Notes: generated by a model from the sequence alone, not told the origin. 64,000 bases of DNA from Bergeyella zoohelcum ATCC 43767 (GCF_000301075.1 NZ_JH932293.1:413155-477154), one strand, 5' to 3'. Shown: positions 1 through 10,520, numbered from the stretch's first letter. Numbers and translations: made by a program.

Positions 1-1847
<1,847 letters not shown>

Positions 1848-1858
1848 TTAGTCATGGA

Positions 1859-1866
1859 CAAAATTA
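1859..1866 (-). promoter_or_regulatory. -7 box (TAATTTTG) for icd
   Basis: Matches the Bacteroidota primary-sigma -7 consensus TAnnTTTG on the minus strand, 36 bases upstream of the icd ATG. No clear TTG -33 element at the usual 17-23 base spacing. Confidence 0.55.
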
Positions 1867-2006
1867 ATGAAAAATATGGTTTTTTAGGGCATAATATTAC
1901 AGCTCCTTGAGGCTTATTGTTCAAAAGTGGATTTGATATGATTGATTTACTATTACTTAACGAAATAGGAAAGGAAAAATAAAATCCTGAATCCAAAAAA
2001 TCATTG

Positions 2007-2014
2007 TATTTTTG
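2007..2014 (+). promoter_or_regulatory. -7 box (TATTTTTG) for tatD-tcdA-rnpA
   Basis: Perfect TAnnTTTG. Its last base is 7 bases before the ATG at 2022, so the transcript would start at or next to the start codon. The box also excludes the upstream TTG at 2004 as the translation start. Confidence 0.6.
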
Positions 2015-2021
2015 CATTGAA

Positions 2022-2669
2022 ATGTGTTATTTTGATTTTCATCATCACCATTTAGGCGTTCGCGATGGTATTTTCAATGCTTCTTTGGAAAACACTCCTC
2101 ATGAAATGCTAATTTCCTTAGGCATCCACCCTATGGAGATTCCTCCAAATTGGGAGGAAGCCTTTGATAAAATTAAGGAGAAAGCTCAGTTAGCAAATTG
2201 TGTGGCGATTGGAGAATGTGGGCTGGATGTGCGGAGTAATGCTTCCACTATGCTTCAAAAAGAAGTTTTCCATGCTCATTTAGAATGGGCAAACACACTT
2301 GGAAAACCGATGATTATTCATTGTGTAAAACAATATGATGCCCTCATACCTTTTAGAAAAAAAGCGAAAGTTCCTATGGTAATTCATGGTTTTAATAAGA
2401 ATAAACATCTTGCAATGGATTTGGTAAGACATGGTTTTTTATTGAGTTTCGGAACTCAGCTGACGCATAGTTCTTCCTTGCAAGAGACGCTAAAAGCCAT
2501 GCCAGAAGACGCCTTTTTTTTAGAAACAGATGCTAAGGATATGCCCATTTCTCAAGTATATACTACAGCTGCTCAAGTTTTAGGAAAAAGTGAACAGTGG
2601 ATGAAAGACAGAATAAAAGAGAATTTAATTAACTTAGGAATCCATGACAAATTGGTTAGAGAGAAGTGA
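2022..2669 (+). CDS. TatD family metal-dependent hydrolase
   Basis: Predicted TatD-type TIM-barrel deoxyribonuclease/hydrolase of about 215 residues. Seen: an N-terminal histidine cluster YFDFHHHHLG in place of the usual DxHxH metal motif, GECGLD (metal-bridging Glu), PMIIHC and VIHGF histidines, and LETDA near the C-terminus. That is the full metal ligand order of the family. Shorter than typical TatD (about 255), as often in flavobacteria. I place the start at ATG 2022 rather than TTG 2004 because the promoter box overlaps the latter. Its 3' end overlaps tcdA by 26 bases, so the two are in one operon. Exact substrate cannot be read from the sequence. Confidence 0.88.
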   Translation: MCYFDFHHHHLGVRDGIFNASLENTPHEMLISLGIHPMEIPPNWEEAFDKIKEKAQLANCVAIGECGLDVRSNASTMLQKEVFHAHLEWANTLGKPMIIHCVKQYDALIPFRKKAKVPMVIHGFNKNKHLAMDLVRHGFLLSFGTQLTHSSSLQETLKAMPEDAFFLETDAKDMPISQVYTTAAQVLGKSEQWMKDRIKENLINLGIHDKLVREK

Positions 2670-3369
2670 ACTTCTCATAAAAGAAGAAGGTATAGAAAAG
2701 CTAAAATCTGCAAATGTTTTAGTAGTAGGACTGGGAGGAGTAGGTTCTTTCGCAGCGGAGTTTTTGGCTCGTGCAGGCGTGGGGAATATGATGATTATAG
2801 ATGGAGATACTGTGGATATTACCAATATTAATAGACAGCTACCGGCACTCCATTCTACCGTGGGAGCATCTAAAGCTAAGCTGGTAGGCAAAAGGCTTTT
2901 AGACATTCATCCTCAACTAAATCTTTCGGTAAAAGAAAATTTTCTTCAGCCCGAAGCCATGCCAGAGCTATTGGCACAAAATCATTTTGATTATGTATTA
3001 GACTGCATAGATAGTCTTTCGCCTAAGCTGGCACTTATCGTAGCAGCGAAGAGACAGAAGCTAAAAATCATTTCGGCAATGGGTGCGGGAGGTAAAATGG
3101 ATCCTTCTAAAATTTTGGTGAGAGATATTTCTAAAACCAGCAATTGCTACCTTGCTAAACAAGTGAGAAAAAGACTTAAAAGAGAACATTCTATCCATAA
3201 GGGGATAAAATGTGTTTTCAGTACCGAACTACAAGATGAAACCAGCCTGAAAATGACCGACGGGACTCATTTTAAAAAATCTTTTTATGGAACCATCAGT
3301 TATATCCCTGCCGCATTTGGGCTTTTTGCAGCTGCAGAAGTAATTCAGTCTATTGTAAAAAAATCATGA
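2644..3369 (+). CDS. tcdA: tRNA threonylcarbamoyladenosine dehydratase (ThiF/E1-like)
   Basis: ThiF/MoeB/E1-superfamily adenylyltransferase of 241 residues. The closest named member is TcdA/CsdL, which cyclises t6A at tRNA position 37 to ct6A using ATP. Seen: the Rossmann nucleotide-binding motif GLGGVGSFAAEFLARAGVG near residues 28-46, DGDTVDITNINRQ (Asp and Arg contacts of the E1 fold), and a DCIDSLSPKLAL stretch. It starts inside the end of tatD, and its TGA overlaps the rnpA ATG (ATGA), which suggests translational coupling. The neighbouring RNase P protein fits a tRNA-maturation role. Other ThiF-family activities cannot be fully excluded. Confidence 0.9.
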   Translation: MTNWLERSELLIKEEGIEKLKSANVLVVGLGGVGSFAAEFLARAGVGNMMIIDGDTVDITNINRQLPALHSTVGASKAKLVGKRLLDIHPQLNLSVKENFLQPEAMPELLAQNHFDYVLDCIDSLSPKLALIVAAKRQKLKIISAMGAGGKMDPSKILVRDISKTSNCYLAKQVRKRLKREHSIHKGIKCVFSTELQDETSLKMTDGTHFKKSFYGTISYIPAAFGLFAAAEVIQSIVKKS

Positions 3370-3725
3370 TGAAACAGCATGCCTACGGAAAAAAAGAAAA
3401 ACTCAAAAAAAAGAGTGATTTAGATGCTCTTTTTAAGCATGGGAAATGGAAGTCAGTAGAACATCTTCGTATTATTTTTTTGCAAAACGAGCATATAGAC
3501 GCTATGAAAATAGGCGTTTCCGTACCTAAAAGAAATTTTAAAAAAGCCGTAGATAGAAATAGAATTAAAAGACTTCTAAGAGAATCTTACCGTCTCAATA
3601 AACCTCTTTTTCACGATAAATGGAATGGAAAAGCACATGCAATGCTCTTCTGGTCAAGCAAAAAAATGCCCCAAAATTATCAAGAGGTAAGAGATGAAGT
3701 AATTCATCTTTTAAGCAAAATATAG
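3366..3725 (+). CDS. rnpA: Ribonuclease P protein component
   Basis: Basic 119-residue protein that assists the RNase P RNA in removing tRNA 5' leaders. Seen: LKKKSDLDALFKHG at the N-terminus and the family signature with VPKRNFKKAVDRNRIKR followed by LLRESYR near residues 54-77. Start ATG overlaps the tcdA stop; a second ATG follows immediately. In many bacteria rnpA follows rpmH near the origin, whereas here it closes a tatD-tcdA operon. No clear intrinsic terminator follows. Confidence 0.95.
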   Translation: MMKQHAYGKKEKLKKKSDLDALFKHGKWKSVEHLRIIFLQNEHIDAMKIGVSVPKRNFKKAVDRNRIKRLLRESYRLNKPLFHDKWNGKAHAMLFWSSKKMPQNYQEVRDEVIHLLSKI

Positions 3726-3758
3726 GCTTTATCGTTTTACATAAAATGAACTCGTTTT

Positions 3759-3888
3759 CACTTTTTGATTTCGCCTAAATTTTCTGAGTTTTAAGACCAT
3801 CTAAAGTGCTTTGTCAAAGGTTTTTAGTACTTTGACAAAGTACCCAAAAGGATGAAATTCATTCAACTCAATATTCTTCATAAACTCC
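3759..3888 (+). repeat. Dispersed intergenic repeat, copy A
   Basis: Begins with CACTTTTTGATTTCGCC, holds the inverted pair CTTTGTCAAAG / CTTTGACAAAG, and ends CTCAATATTCTTCATAAACTC. Related, diverged copies in the same orientation are at 5437-5529 and 60406-60510. Copies A and B match almost base for base over the last 45-55 bases. Confidence 0.55.
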
Positions 3889-3916
3889 TTTTCGAGATAA
3901 ATTTAATAATCTATTT

Positions 3917-3933
3917 CATTCCAAAAAGGAATG
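3917..3933. repeat. Small palindrome CATTCC-AAAAA-GGAATG, copy 1
   Basis: Perfect 6-bp inverted repeat with an A5 loop; the same 17 bases recur at 4085-4101. Confidence 0.6.
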
Positions 3934-4084
3934 AAGTATTAATTAGAGAAAATCCTGAGAACTCTATGCCCTAGCAAGGAATGTTAATATATAACAATTT
4001 GATTTTCAAAAATATGATTAAAAACCAGTGTGCATTAAAAACAAAACTATTTATACAAAAATAGAATTCTGTTTATATATTTTC

Positions 4085-4101
4085 CATTCCAAAAAGGAAT
4101 G
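4085..4101. repeat. Small palindrome CATTCC-AAAAA-GGAATG, copy 2
   Basis: Identical to 3917-3933 and 34 bases downstream of the DUF6080 stop codon. Confidence 0.6.
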
Positions 4102-4134
4102 ACGCTACAGCAAAAATAAGATAGAGTTTTTACT

Positions 4135-5427
4135 TTATGCCAAATGGTGCAATTCTAAAAAGAATAGAAATTCTTGCATTCGGTAGAGATTATTCATCAC
4201 AAGGTATGCTGTAAGAACGCCAAGACAAGACAGAATAATATTTCGCCAAAAAGCATTAGAACGATACGAAAAAAGCAGCCAGCCGATGAGCATAGGAATG
4301 ATAAAAATGAAATGACCACCATAAATATAGGCCGTATGAAGCCCGAATTTCATAACCCCATGAATGATAACATCCACTAAAAGAGATAGAACTAAAATCC
4401 AGATTAACGCATGTTTTCTATTTCTTATCACTGCCCAAATGACCAATACCAGTATTATCCCCACCCATAGGTAGTTAAAAAATGAAGAATATACATCCAT
4501 AAAAAGTGCCTTGTATGGGAATCCTGTTTTACCGTTATAATAATCTCTGGTAATAAAATTAGGGAAAAGCATATTACCTCCCACGAACCATGAAAGAATC
4601 ATATCCCAAAGTGGTGTGATTTTGGGCTGAGAAAATTTTTCATATTGAGCGGTTGCTTTACTGAAAAGCTTTCCTAAGTCAAAGTCTAATCGATTGAGGA
4701 CTAGCAGCATGAATATTCCTGTTGATACTACGATTTTCCATACACCATGCCCTAATGTTCGTATATTTTTCCATATTTTTTGTTCAAAAAGCAAAGGGAT
4801 ATATACTTTTACAGCGTTGGTAATGGTAAGCCCTCCAATGCACACGGTACCCAGTGATAATGCTACTACAGAAAGCTTTTTTCTTCTCTGAATTTGTTGA
4901 GATGCGTAAAGAAAAAAAAGTAGGATAGCAGACTGGGAGTAAGGGTAAGTTTCAGGGGTAAAAGACAATAAAATATTGGTGCTAAATGCACAAAAGAAAA
5001 AAGACAAAGCGACTGAAACTGCATTAGATAATGAAAGGATATTTTTCAGATATTTAAAAACATACAGTACGGAGAAAGAGGTAGCTAAAGTGCTTCCCCA
5101 AGCCAATACCCATCTGAATGTCGCATTCATTTTACCATCAGAAAACCAAAGTGCTACAGCTCTTATGGCATCAAAAAAATAATTAGCAAGTGGATGCCTT
5201 TCAAAACCACCTCCCGTCATCACGATGGCCCTATTATCAAAACTGAAATAGGCATCCCAGGGAATTCTATTATCGAAAATAATTCGGTAGTTCATCGCTA
5301 GAAAATAGCTTAAAAGGGAAAACAAAAAAAGAACAGTCCCGAAAACCATCCACTCTACTTTTCCTTTTGGGAAAGTTAATGCGTAAAAACTTTTAAGTTT
5401 AGATGTCAATGGTTTAATTATTCTCAT
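4135..5427 (-). CDS. DUF6080 family multi-spanning membrane protein
   Basis: 430-residue integral membrane protein with about 10 hydrophobic segments. The early stretch from IPWDAYFSFDN to the FERHPLANYFFD motif near residues 56-85 resembles the flavobacterial DUF6080 family, whose layout recalls GT-C glycosyltransferases: an acidic/His loop after the first membrane segment, then many spans. Function is unknown; a lipid-linked sugar transferase or flippase-like role is only an inference from topology. It stands alone, convergent with rnpA, and both flanks carry copies of the same degenerate repeat in direct orientation. No clear -7 box was found upstream. Confidence 0.75.
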   Translation of the reverse strand: MRIIKPLTSKLKSFYALTFPKGKVEWMVFGTVLFLFSLLSYFLAMNYRIIFDNRIPWDAYFSFDNRAIVMTGGGFERHPLANYFFDAIRAVALWFSDGKMNATFRWVLAWGSTLATSFSVLYVFKYLKNILSLSNAVSVALSFFFCAFSTNILLSFTPETYPYSQSAILLFFLYASQQIQRRKKLSVVALSLGTVCIGGLTITNAVKVYIPLLFEQKIWKNIRTLGHGVWKIVVSTGIFMLLVLNRLDFDLGKLFSKATAQYEKFSQPKITPLWDMILSWFVGGNMLFPNFITRDYYNGKTGFPYKALFMDVYSSFFNYLWVGIILVLVIWAVIRNRKHALIWILVLSLLVDVIIHGVMKFGLHTAYIYGGHFIFIIPMLIGWLLFSYRSNAFWRNIILSCLGVLTAYLVMNNLYRMQEFLFFLELHHLA

Positions 5428-5436
5428 AATAAGCGT

Positions 5437-5529
5437 GTCTTGACTTTTTTATTTGCCAAAGTACTAAAAACTTTGGTAAAGTACCAAAAACAGTAAAACG
5501 CGTTAAACTTAATATTCTTCATCAACTCA
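5437..5529 (+). repeat. Dispersed intergenic repeat, copy B
   Basis: Starts GTCTTGACTTTTTTATTTGCC, holds the inverted pair CCAAAGT / ACTTTGG, and ends CTTAATATTCTTCATCAACTC. Same order of elements as copies at 3759-3888 and 60406-60510. Confidence 0.55.
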
Positions 5530-5719
5530 TTTATAGGTTTTTAACACGAAGAGTACTATGATTCCTAATTGATATTTTTTATCAAATAAATTGATAAATT
5601 TACTTTACGGAAGCACGAAAAATCCATCTATTTTTATGGACTCATTTATAATGATTCTAATTCATTTTCTATTTCTTAAATTCTCACTATTATACAGAGA
5701 CTATGTCTATTAAATTCAT

Positions 5720-5727
5720 TATTTTTG
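5720..5727 (+). promoter_or_regulatory. -7 box (TATTTTTG) for the hem operon
   Basis: Perfect TAnnTTTG, 11 bases before the hemA ATG at 5739, giving an expected leader of only a few bases. Confidence 0.55.
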
Positions 5728-5738
5728 CATGATATAAC

Positions 5739-7013
5739 ATGGAAAAGCTACACAAACTGCATAATACTGCACATTTCTCTGTACTGAGTATCAGCTATGA
5801 AAAAGCTGATGCGGAAGTTCGTAGTAAATTTACTTTCTTTGATGATCATGTAAAATCTTTCGTTTCTTCTATTAGTGAAAATAAAATAGGAGATGCTTTT
5901 GTGGTATCTACTTGTAATAGAACAGAAATTTATTCTACCTCGTCTAACTATCTCCTCATTGCAGAAGAGTTTTGTAAAGCCACAGGGGTTACGCTTTCAG
6001 AGTTTTTACAATTTGCCAATATATTTACCCGTGAAGCCGCACTTAATCATCTCTTTCGTGTAGCAGGAGGGCTTGAAAGCCAGATTCTTGGTGATTTTGA
6101 AATCATTGGGCAAATCAAAAAAGCATACAACCGATTTAAGAAAGAAAAAAAACGAAGTAATCCTTATTTGGAAAGAGCCATTAACTCTGCCATTCAGATT
6201 TCTAAAAAAATAAAAAACCAAACCGCTCTTTCTTCGGGGGCTGCTTCTGTTTCCTATGCTGCAGTGCATTATATCATGACCCAAAGTGAAAACCTACATA
6301 ATGCCAATATTTTATTGGTAGGTACAGGGGAAATAGGGCAAAATACGGTAGAAAATTTATTAAAACACGCTCCCGATTGTCATATTAAAATTGCGAATAG
6401 AACCACAGAGACGGCTGAAAAAATTGCTGGGAAATACAATATTCCTTATACCCCTTACCAAAATTTAGAAACAGAACTGAAAAACACGGATATTCTTATT
6501 GTGGCAACGGGGGCTTCAGAGCCTATTATCCATAAAAAACATATTCCCGAGGATAAAAAAATGCTTATCTTGGACCTTTCTATCCCGAATAATGTAGCAA
6601 GGGAGGTGGAAGAAAACAAAGCGGTTACCCTCATCAATGTAGATGCCATTTCTAAAGCCATAGCGGAAACCATTGAACAAAGAAAAAAAGAAATTCCTAA
6701 AGCAGAAGAAATCATCAAGGAGATGACCAAAGCATTCATTGACTGGGAAAAGAAAAGGAAACACGCACCTAATATTCATCATTTTAAAGCTATGCTGAAA
6801 AATATTGAACGAAATGAAATGCACAATATCCATAGAAAGCATAGGTATATTAAAATAGATGATATGGAACTGACGGATAAAATCATACAAAAAATTACCA
6901 ATAGGTTTGCTAAATATATTATAGACAATCCATTGCGTTCCGAGGAAATTACTAAGCTCATGCACGAAATTTTGGTACAGCAGGCATTTAGAGAATTTCA
7001 GGAAAAACATTAA
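5739..7013 (+). CDS. hemA: Glutamyl-tRNA reductase
   Basis: First committed enzyme of C5 tetrapyrrole synthesis: reduces glutamyl-tRNA to glutamate-1-semialdehyde with NADPH. 424 residues. Seen: ISYEKADAEVRSKF, the catalytic Cys in VVSTCNRTEIYS (Cys59), SQILGDFEIIGQIKKAY, the NADPH-binding VGTGEIGQNT, and a C-terminal dimerisation helix. First gene of hemA-hemC-hemD-hemE. HemL and HemB are not in this window. The stop codon is followed at once by a TTG, but hemC is taken to start 30 bases further on. Confidence 0.97.
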   Translation: MEKLHKLHNTAHFSVLSISYEKADAEVRSKFTFFDDHVKSFVSSISENKIGDAFVVSTCNRTEIYSTSSNYLLIAEEFCKATGVTLSEFLQFANIFTREAALNHLFRVAGGLESQILGDFEIIGQIKKAYNRFKKEKKRSNPYLERAINSAIQISKKIKNQTALSSGAASVSYAAVHYIMTQSENLHNANILLVGTGEIGQNTVENLLKHAPDCHIKIANRTTETAEKIAGKYNIPYTPYQNLETELKNTDILIVATGASEPIIHKKHIPEDKKMLILDLSIPNNVAREVEENKAVTLINVDAISKAIAETIEQRKKEIPKAEEIIKEMTKAFIDWEKKRKHAPNIHHFKAMLKNIERNEMHNIHRKHRYIKIDDMELTDKIIQKITNRFAKYIIDNPLRSEEITKLMHEILVQQAFREFQEKH

Positions 7014-7043
7014 TTGGCTTTACAATTCCATAAAAACATCATC

Positions 7044-7958
7044 ATGCGGATAAAAATAGGTACAAGAAACTCCCCTTTGGCAATGTGGCAAGCAAAAGAA
7101 GTCGCATCTAAAATCAACGCTTTAGGATATGAAACGGAACTTATTCCTGTGGTTTCTTCAGGGGATAAAAACCTTACTCAGCCACTTTATTCCATGGGAA
7201 TTACGGGAGTTTTTACTCGCGATTTAGACATTGCGCTCCTCCATGGAGAGATAGATATTGCCGTGCATTCTCTCAAAGACGTGCCTACTCAAATGCCTGA
7301 AAATCTAAAACTTATTGCTTATTTAGAAAGAGATTTTCCCGAAGATGTTTTGGTACGAAGTCCTAGAGCGAAAGATAAACCACTCCATGAACTAAAAGTA
7401 GCCACCAGTAGTTTAAGGAGGCGTGCTTTTTGGAAAAAAGAATTTCCTAATGCTGAATTTACCGACATCCGTGGCAATGTACAAACAAGGCTCCAAAAAC
7501 TCAATGACGGACTTGCAGATGCTACGCTTTTCTCCCTTGCAGGGCTTAAAAGATTGGCTTTGAACATTGATTATGAACCGCTTCCTTTTATGGTTTCGGC
7601 TCCTTCCCAGGGGGTGGTAACCATTGCGGGACATGAGAAGAATGTAGAGGTGAACACCATTGTAGAAAAAATTAATCATTTGCCTACCCAAATTTGTGTG
7701 GAAATAGAAAGAACTTTCCTACAGACGATGGAAGGAGGCTGCACCGCACCCATCGGGGCAATAGTGAGATTTACTCAAGAAAATCAATTGCATTTTCATG
7801 GTAGGCTGTGCACCTTGGATGGAAAAAAATGTTTGGAAATCAATGAGATAATATCTGTCTGTCATGCTGAAACTGCAGGGTATTCATTCGCACAAAAGAT
7901 GCTAGAAAACGGAGGGAAAGAAATCATGGACAGCTTAAAAAATAACCTTAATCCATAA
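7044..7958 (+). CDS. hemC: Hydroxymethylbilane synthase (porphobilinogen deaminase)
   Basis: Condenses four porphobilinogen units to hydroxymethylbilane. 304 residues from ATG 7044. Seen: IKIGTRNSPLAMWQA at the N-terminus, HSLKDVPTQMP, SSLRRRAFW, DIRGNVQTRLQKL, APSQGVV, and the dipyrromethane-cofactor cysteine in MEGGCTAPIGA (Cys233). An in-frame TTG at 7014 would add ten residues not found in the family, so ATG 7044 is preferred. It lies between hemA and hemD in the operon, 3 bases before hemD. Confidence 0.97.
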   Translation: MRIKIGTRNSPLAMWQAKEVASKINALGYETELIPVVSSGDKNLTQPLYSMGITGVFTRDLDIALLHGEIDIAVHSLKDVPTQMPENLKLIAYLERDFPEDVLVRSPRAKDKPLHELKVATSSLRRRAFWKKEFPNAEFTDIRGNVQTRLQKLNDGLADATLFSLAGLKRLALNIDYEPLPFMVSAPSQGVVTIAGHEKNVEVNTIVEKINHLPTQICVEIERTFLQTMEGGCTAPIGAIVRFTQENQLHFHGRLCTLDGKKCLEINEIISVCHAETAGYSFAQKMLENGGKEIMDSLKNNLNP

Positions 7959-7961
7959 GAA

Positions 7962-8648
7962 ATGACTACGATTCTTTGGACTAAAAGCACTCTACAGAAG
8001 GAGGTGAATAACGCTTTCGATGCCCAGTTTCATCATGAATTTCTGGAAGTTATCGCTATTCGGCATCTTCATGTAGCCCCTTTTGACCTTAGAAATCATT
8101 CCCTTATATTCACCAGCGTAAATGGTGTTCGGGCTTTTTTTGAAAATGGCTTTCTCCCTAAAGAAAAATTGACCGATTTGGCTCATTTTAATAAAATTTA
8201 CGCAGTAGGAATAAGAACTAAAAAAGAGCTGAGAAAATACGGATTCGGTACTTTTAAAGTAAAAAAACACGCTGCCGATTTGGCTGATTTTATTCTACAA
8301 AATAGTAGCAATGAATCTTTTTTACATTTTTGCGGTAATTTAGCATTAGACATTCTAGATAAAAAATTGCCATTGCAAAATATTGATTATAAAAAGATTG
8401 AAGTGTATGAAACACATCTTTTATATCCGAAGAATGATTGTAATTTTGATGCCATTGCTTTTTTCAGTCCTAGTGGTGTGCGTAGCTTCGTAAAGTATAA
8501 TTCCTTAGAGGGAAAAACCGTGTTTTCCATTGGACAAACCACCGAAAAGGAATTAAAAAAACATACCCAACAGCCCATTATTACCAGCACGGAGAGTACC
8601 AGTGAAGATCTTATCCAGCGGATAAAAAATTATTATTCAAAAAAATAA
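7962..8648 (+). CDS. hemD: Uroporphyrinogen-III synthase
   Basis: Closes and inverts ring D of hydroxymethylbilane to give uroporphyrinogen III. 228 residues. HemD sequences are poorly conserved; support here is position between hemC and hemE, length, and family landmarks such as [14 protein letters not shown] near residue 48, [12 protein letters not shown], and [14 protein letters not shown] near residue 167 with [13 protein letters not shown] after it. Confidence 0.88.
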   Translation: MTTILWTKSTLQKEVNNAFDAQFHHEFLEVIAIRHLHVAPFDLRNHSLIFTSVNGVRAFFENGFLPKEKLTDLAHFNKIYAVGIRTKKELRKYGFGTFKVKKHAADLADFILQNSSNESFLHFCGNLALDILDKKLPLQNIDYKKIEVYETHLLYPKNDCNFDAIAFFSPSGVRSFVKYNSLEGKTVFSIGQTTEKELKKHTQQPIITSTESTSEDLIQRIKNYYSKK

Positions 8649-8659
8649 AAAGAACAAGA

Positions 8660-9685
8660 ATGCTAAAAAACGATTTATATCTGAGAGCCTTGAGAGGCGA
8701 AACTGTAGAAAGACCCCCAGTGTGGATGATGAGGCAGGCGGGGCGTTATCTCCCAGAATTTAGAGCCTTGAGGGATCAATATGATTTTTTTACCCGTTGT
8801 CAGACGCCAGAGCTTGCGGCAGAAATTACCGTACAGCCTATTCGTAGGTTTCCTCTAGATGCGGCCATTCTTTTTTCAGATATTTTAGTGGTTCCTCAAG
8901 CCATGGGGATAGATTTTAAGATGAAGGAAAGTGTAGGTCCTTGGCTGGAGACTCCTATAAGAACCATGGAACAAGTTCAAAATATTGTTACTCCTGATGT
9001 ACAAGAAACTTTAGGCTATGTTTTTGATGCAATAGATATTACCCTTGAAAAGCTTGAAAACGAGATTCCACTGATTGGTTTTGCAGGAAGCCCTTGGACG
9101 ATATTGTGCTATTGTGTAGAGGGAAAAGGTTCTAAGGCTTTTGATATAGCCAAATCATTTTGTTTCACTCAGCCCGAAGCAGCTCATCTTTTACTTCAAA
9201 AAATAACGGATACCACCATTGCTTATCTCAAACGAAAAGTGGCACATGGCGTTTCTGCGGTTCAGATTTTTGATTCTTGGGGAGGGATGCTTTCCCCTGC
9301 AGACTATCAGGAGTTTTCTTGGCAATATATTCATCAAATTGTGGAGGCACTTGCTTCTGAAACAGAGGTGGTGGTTTTTGCTAAAGGCTGTTGGTTTGCC
9401 CTTGAGGAAATGGCAAAGAGTAAAGCCTCGGCATTGGGAGTAGATTGGACGGTTGCTCCAGAAATCGCAAGAAAACTGGCAGGAGACAAAGTAACATTAC
9501 AAGGGAATTTTGACCCTGCGAGGTTGCATTCTACGCCAGAAACCATTAGGAAGATGGTACACGAAATGATTACCCGTTTCGGGAAAGACCGCTATATCGC
9601 GAATTTAGGACATGGCATCCTTCCTAATATTCCTGTGGAAAATGCAGAAGCATTCATTCGTGCGGTAGTAGAGTGGAAAGCGTAA
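8660..9685 (+). CDS. hemE: Uroporphyrinogen decarboxylase
   Basis: Decarboxylates the four acetate side chains of uroporphyrinogen III to coproporphyrinogen III. 341 residues, full length. Seen: the signature [16 protein letters not shown] near the N-terminus, [14 protein letters not shown] with the catalytic Asp, [29 protein letters not shown] and the C-terminal [18 protein letters not shown]. Last recognisable gene of the hem operon, 11 bases after hemD. Confidence 0.98.
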   Translation: MLKNDLYLRALRGETVERPPVWMMRQAGRYLPEFRALRDQYDFFTRCQTPELAAEITVQPIRRFPLDAAILFSDILVVPQAMGIDFKMKESVGPWLETPIRTMEQVQNIVTPDVQETLGYVFDAIDITLEKLENEIPLIGFAGSPWTILCYCVEGKGSKAFDIAKSFCFTQPEAAHLLLQKITDTTIAYLKRKVAHGVSAVQIFDSWGGMLSPADYQEFSWQYIHQIVEALASETEVVVFAKGCWFALEEMAKSKASALGVDWTVAPEIARKLAGDKVTLQGNFDPARLHSTPETIRKMVHEMITRFGKDRYIANLGHGILPNIPVENAEAFIRAVVEWKA

Positions 9686-9730
9686 GGCTTCAGTAAGACT
9701 TAATATTTTTTTACCATTTTATATTCATCT

Positions 9731-10483
9731 ATGATTATCTGTGGGCTTAATCAAGACGTTGTTTGGGAAAATCCTGTGGCAAATTTTAAAATGATAGAGG
9801 AAGAGTTTGCTGATGTTCAAGCGGATATTTTCCTCCTTCCCGAAATGTTTACCACAGGATTCTCTATGCGTTCTGAACGAATTGCGGATGGTAATGAGTC
9901 CACACTGAACTGGATGCAGAGATTTGCTTCTCATAAAAATGCTGCCATCTGTGGAAGTGTATCTATAATGGAGCAAGGGAAGTATTTCAATAGAATGTAT
10001 TTTGTGAAACCTGATGGCTCTTATTTTCAATATGATAAGAGGCACCTTTTCTCGTTTTCAGGAGAAGATAAAACCTATGCTCAAGGAAAAGAACGCATCA
10101 TTGCCGAGTATCAAGGGGTGCGTTTTTTATTGCAAATTTGCTATGACCTTCGGTTTCCTGTTTTTTCGAGGAATAAAAATGATTATGATGTTGCTCTGTA
10201 TGTAGCCAATTGGCCCGAAAAGCGTGTTGTTGCGTGGGAAAGCCTTCTCAAAGCCCGAGCGATAGAAAATCAGGCAATAGTTTTTGGGCTTAATAGAATT
10301 GGTACCGATGGTAATGGGCTTTACTATCCAGAAAGCTCCTATGCTTTTTTTGCTGATGGCGAACAAATCTCTACGAAAAAAGAAAATCTCATTACCGCTA
10401 AAATTGATTTAATTCAGCTACAATCTTTCCGAAAACACTATGACTTCTTGAGAGATAGAGATGAATTTGAGATAGTGGAGTAA
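9731..10483 (+). CDS. Nitrilase-superfamily amidohydrolase (omega-amidase, YafV type)
   Basis: Carbon-nitrogen hydrolase of 250 residues. The Glu-Lys-Cys catalytic triad is visible: Glu38 in LLPEMFTTGFSM, Lys103 in YDKRHLFSFSGED, Cys137 in LQICYDLRFPVFSR. The MFTTGFSM and KRHLFSFSGED blocks point to the omega-amidase/YafV branch, which hydrolyses 2-oxoglutaramate or 2-oxosuccinamate in glutamine/methionine salvage. It lies 45 bases after hemE, so it could be read through from the hem promoter, but no functional link is evident. A strong terminator follows. Confidence 0.88.
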   Translation: MIICGLNQDVVWENPVANFKMIEEEFADVQADIFLLPEMFTTGFSMRSERIADGNESTLNWMQRFASHKNAAICGSVSIMEQGKYFNRMYFVKPDGSYFQYDKRHLFSFSGEDKTYAQGKERIIAEYQGVRFLLQICYDLRFPVFSRNKNDYDVALYVANWPEKRVVAWESLLKARAIENQAIVFGLNRIGTDGNGLYYPESSYAFFADGEQISTKKENLITAKIDLIQLQSFRKHYDFLRDRDEFEIVE

Positions 10484-10490
10484 TAGTTTT

Positions 10491-10520
10491 CCCTCTCCAA
10501 AGACTAAACTTCGGAGAGGG
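10491..10520. terminator. Bidirectional intrinsic terminator
   Basis: 8-bp stem CCCTCTCC / GGAGAGGG with a 14-base loop, T-rich on both sides (TTTT before, ATTTTTAT after). It lies between the convergent nitrilase and copA genes and can serve both. Confidence 0.8.

Larger units (their letters stand above)
3726..4134. other. Gene-free stretch with degenerate repeats
   Basis: 409 bases between convergent rnpA and the DUF6080 gene. No plausible reading frame on either strand. It holds one copy of a degenerate dispersed repeat (3759-3888) and two copies of a small perfect hairpin (3917-3933 and 4085-4101). Confidence 0.6.
5428..5738. other. Gene-free stretch between divergent DUF6080 gene and hemA
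   Basis: 311 bases without a convincing frame. It holds repeat copy B at the left and the hemA -7 box at the right; the middle is AT-rich and otherwise featureless. Confidence 0.5.

Noticed and set aside
3741..4134. Possible CRISPR-like or tRNA structure in the repeat-rich intergenic region
   Set aside because: Only two copies of the palindrome with unequal surroundings and no regular spacing; no cloverleaf or CCA end found.
6516..7010. 164-residue minus-strand frame opposite hemA
   Set aside because: It lies wholly inside the well-supported hemA gene on the other strand and is Phe-rich, as expected of antisense to an AT-rich Lys-rich gene.
9731..10483. Reading the nitrilase as part of haem synthesis because it follows hemE
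   Set aside because: Its motifs fit omega-amidase (2-oxoacid amide salvage), and the 45-base gap gives no evidence of a functional link.
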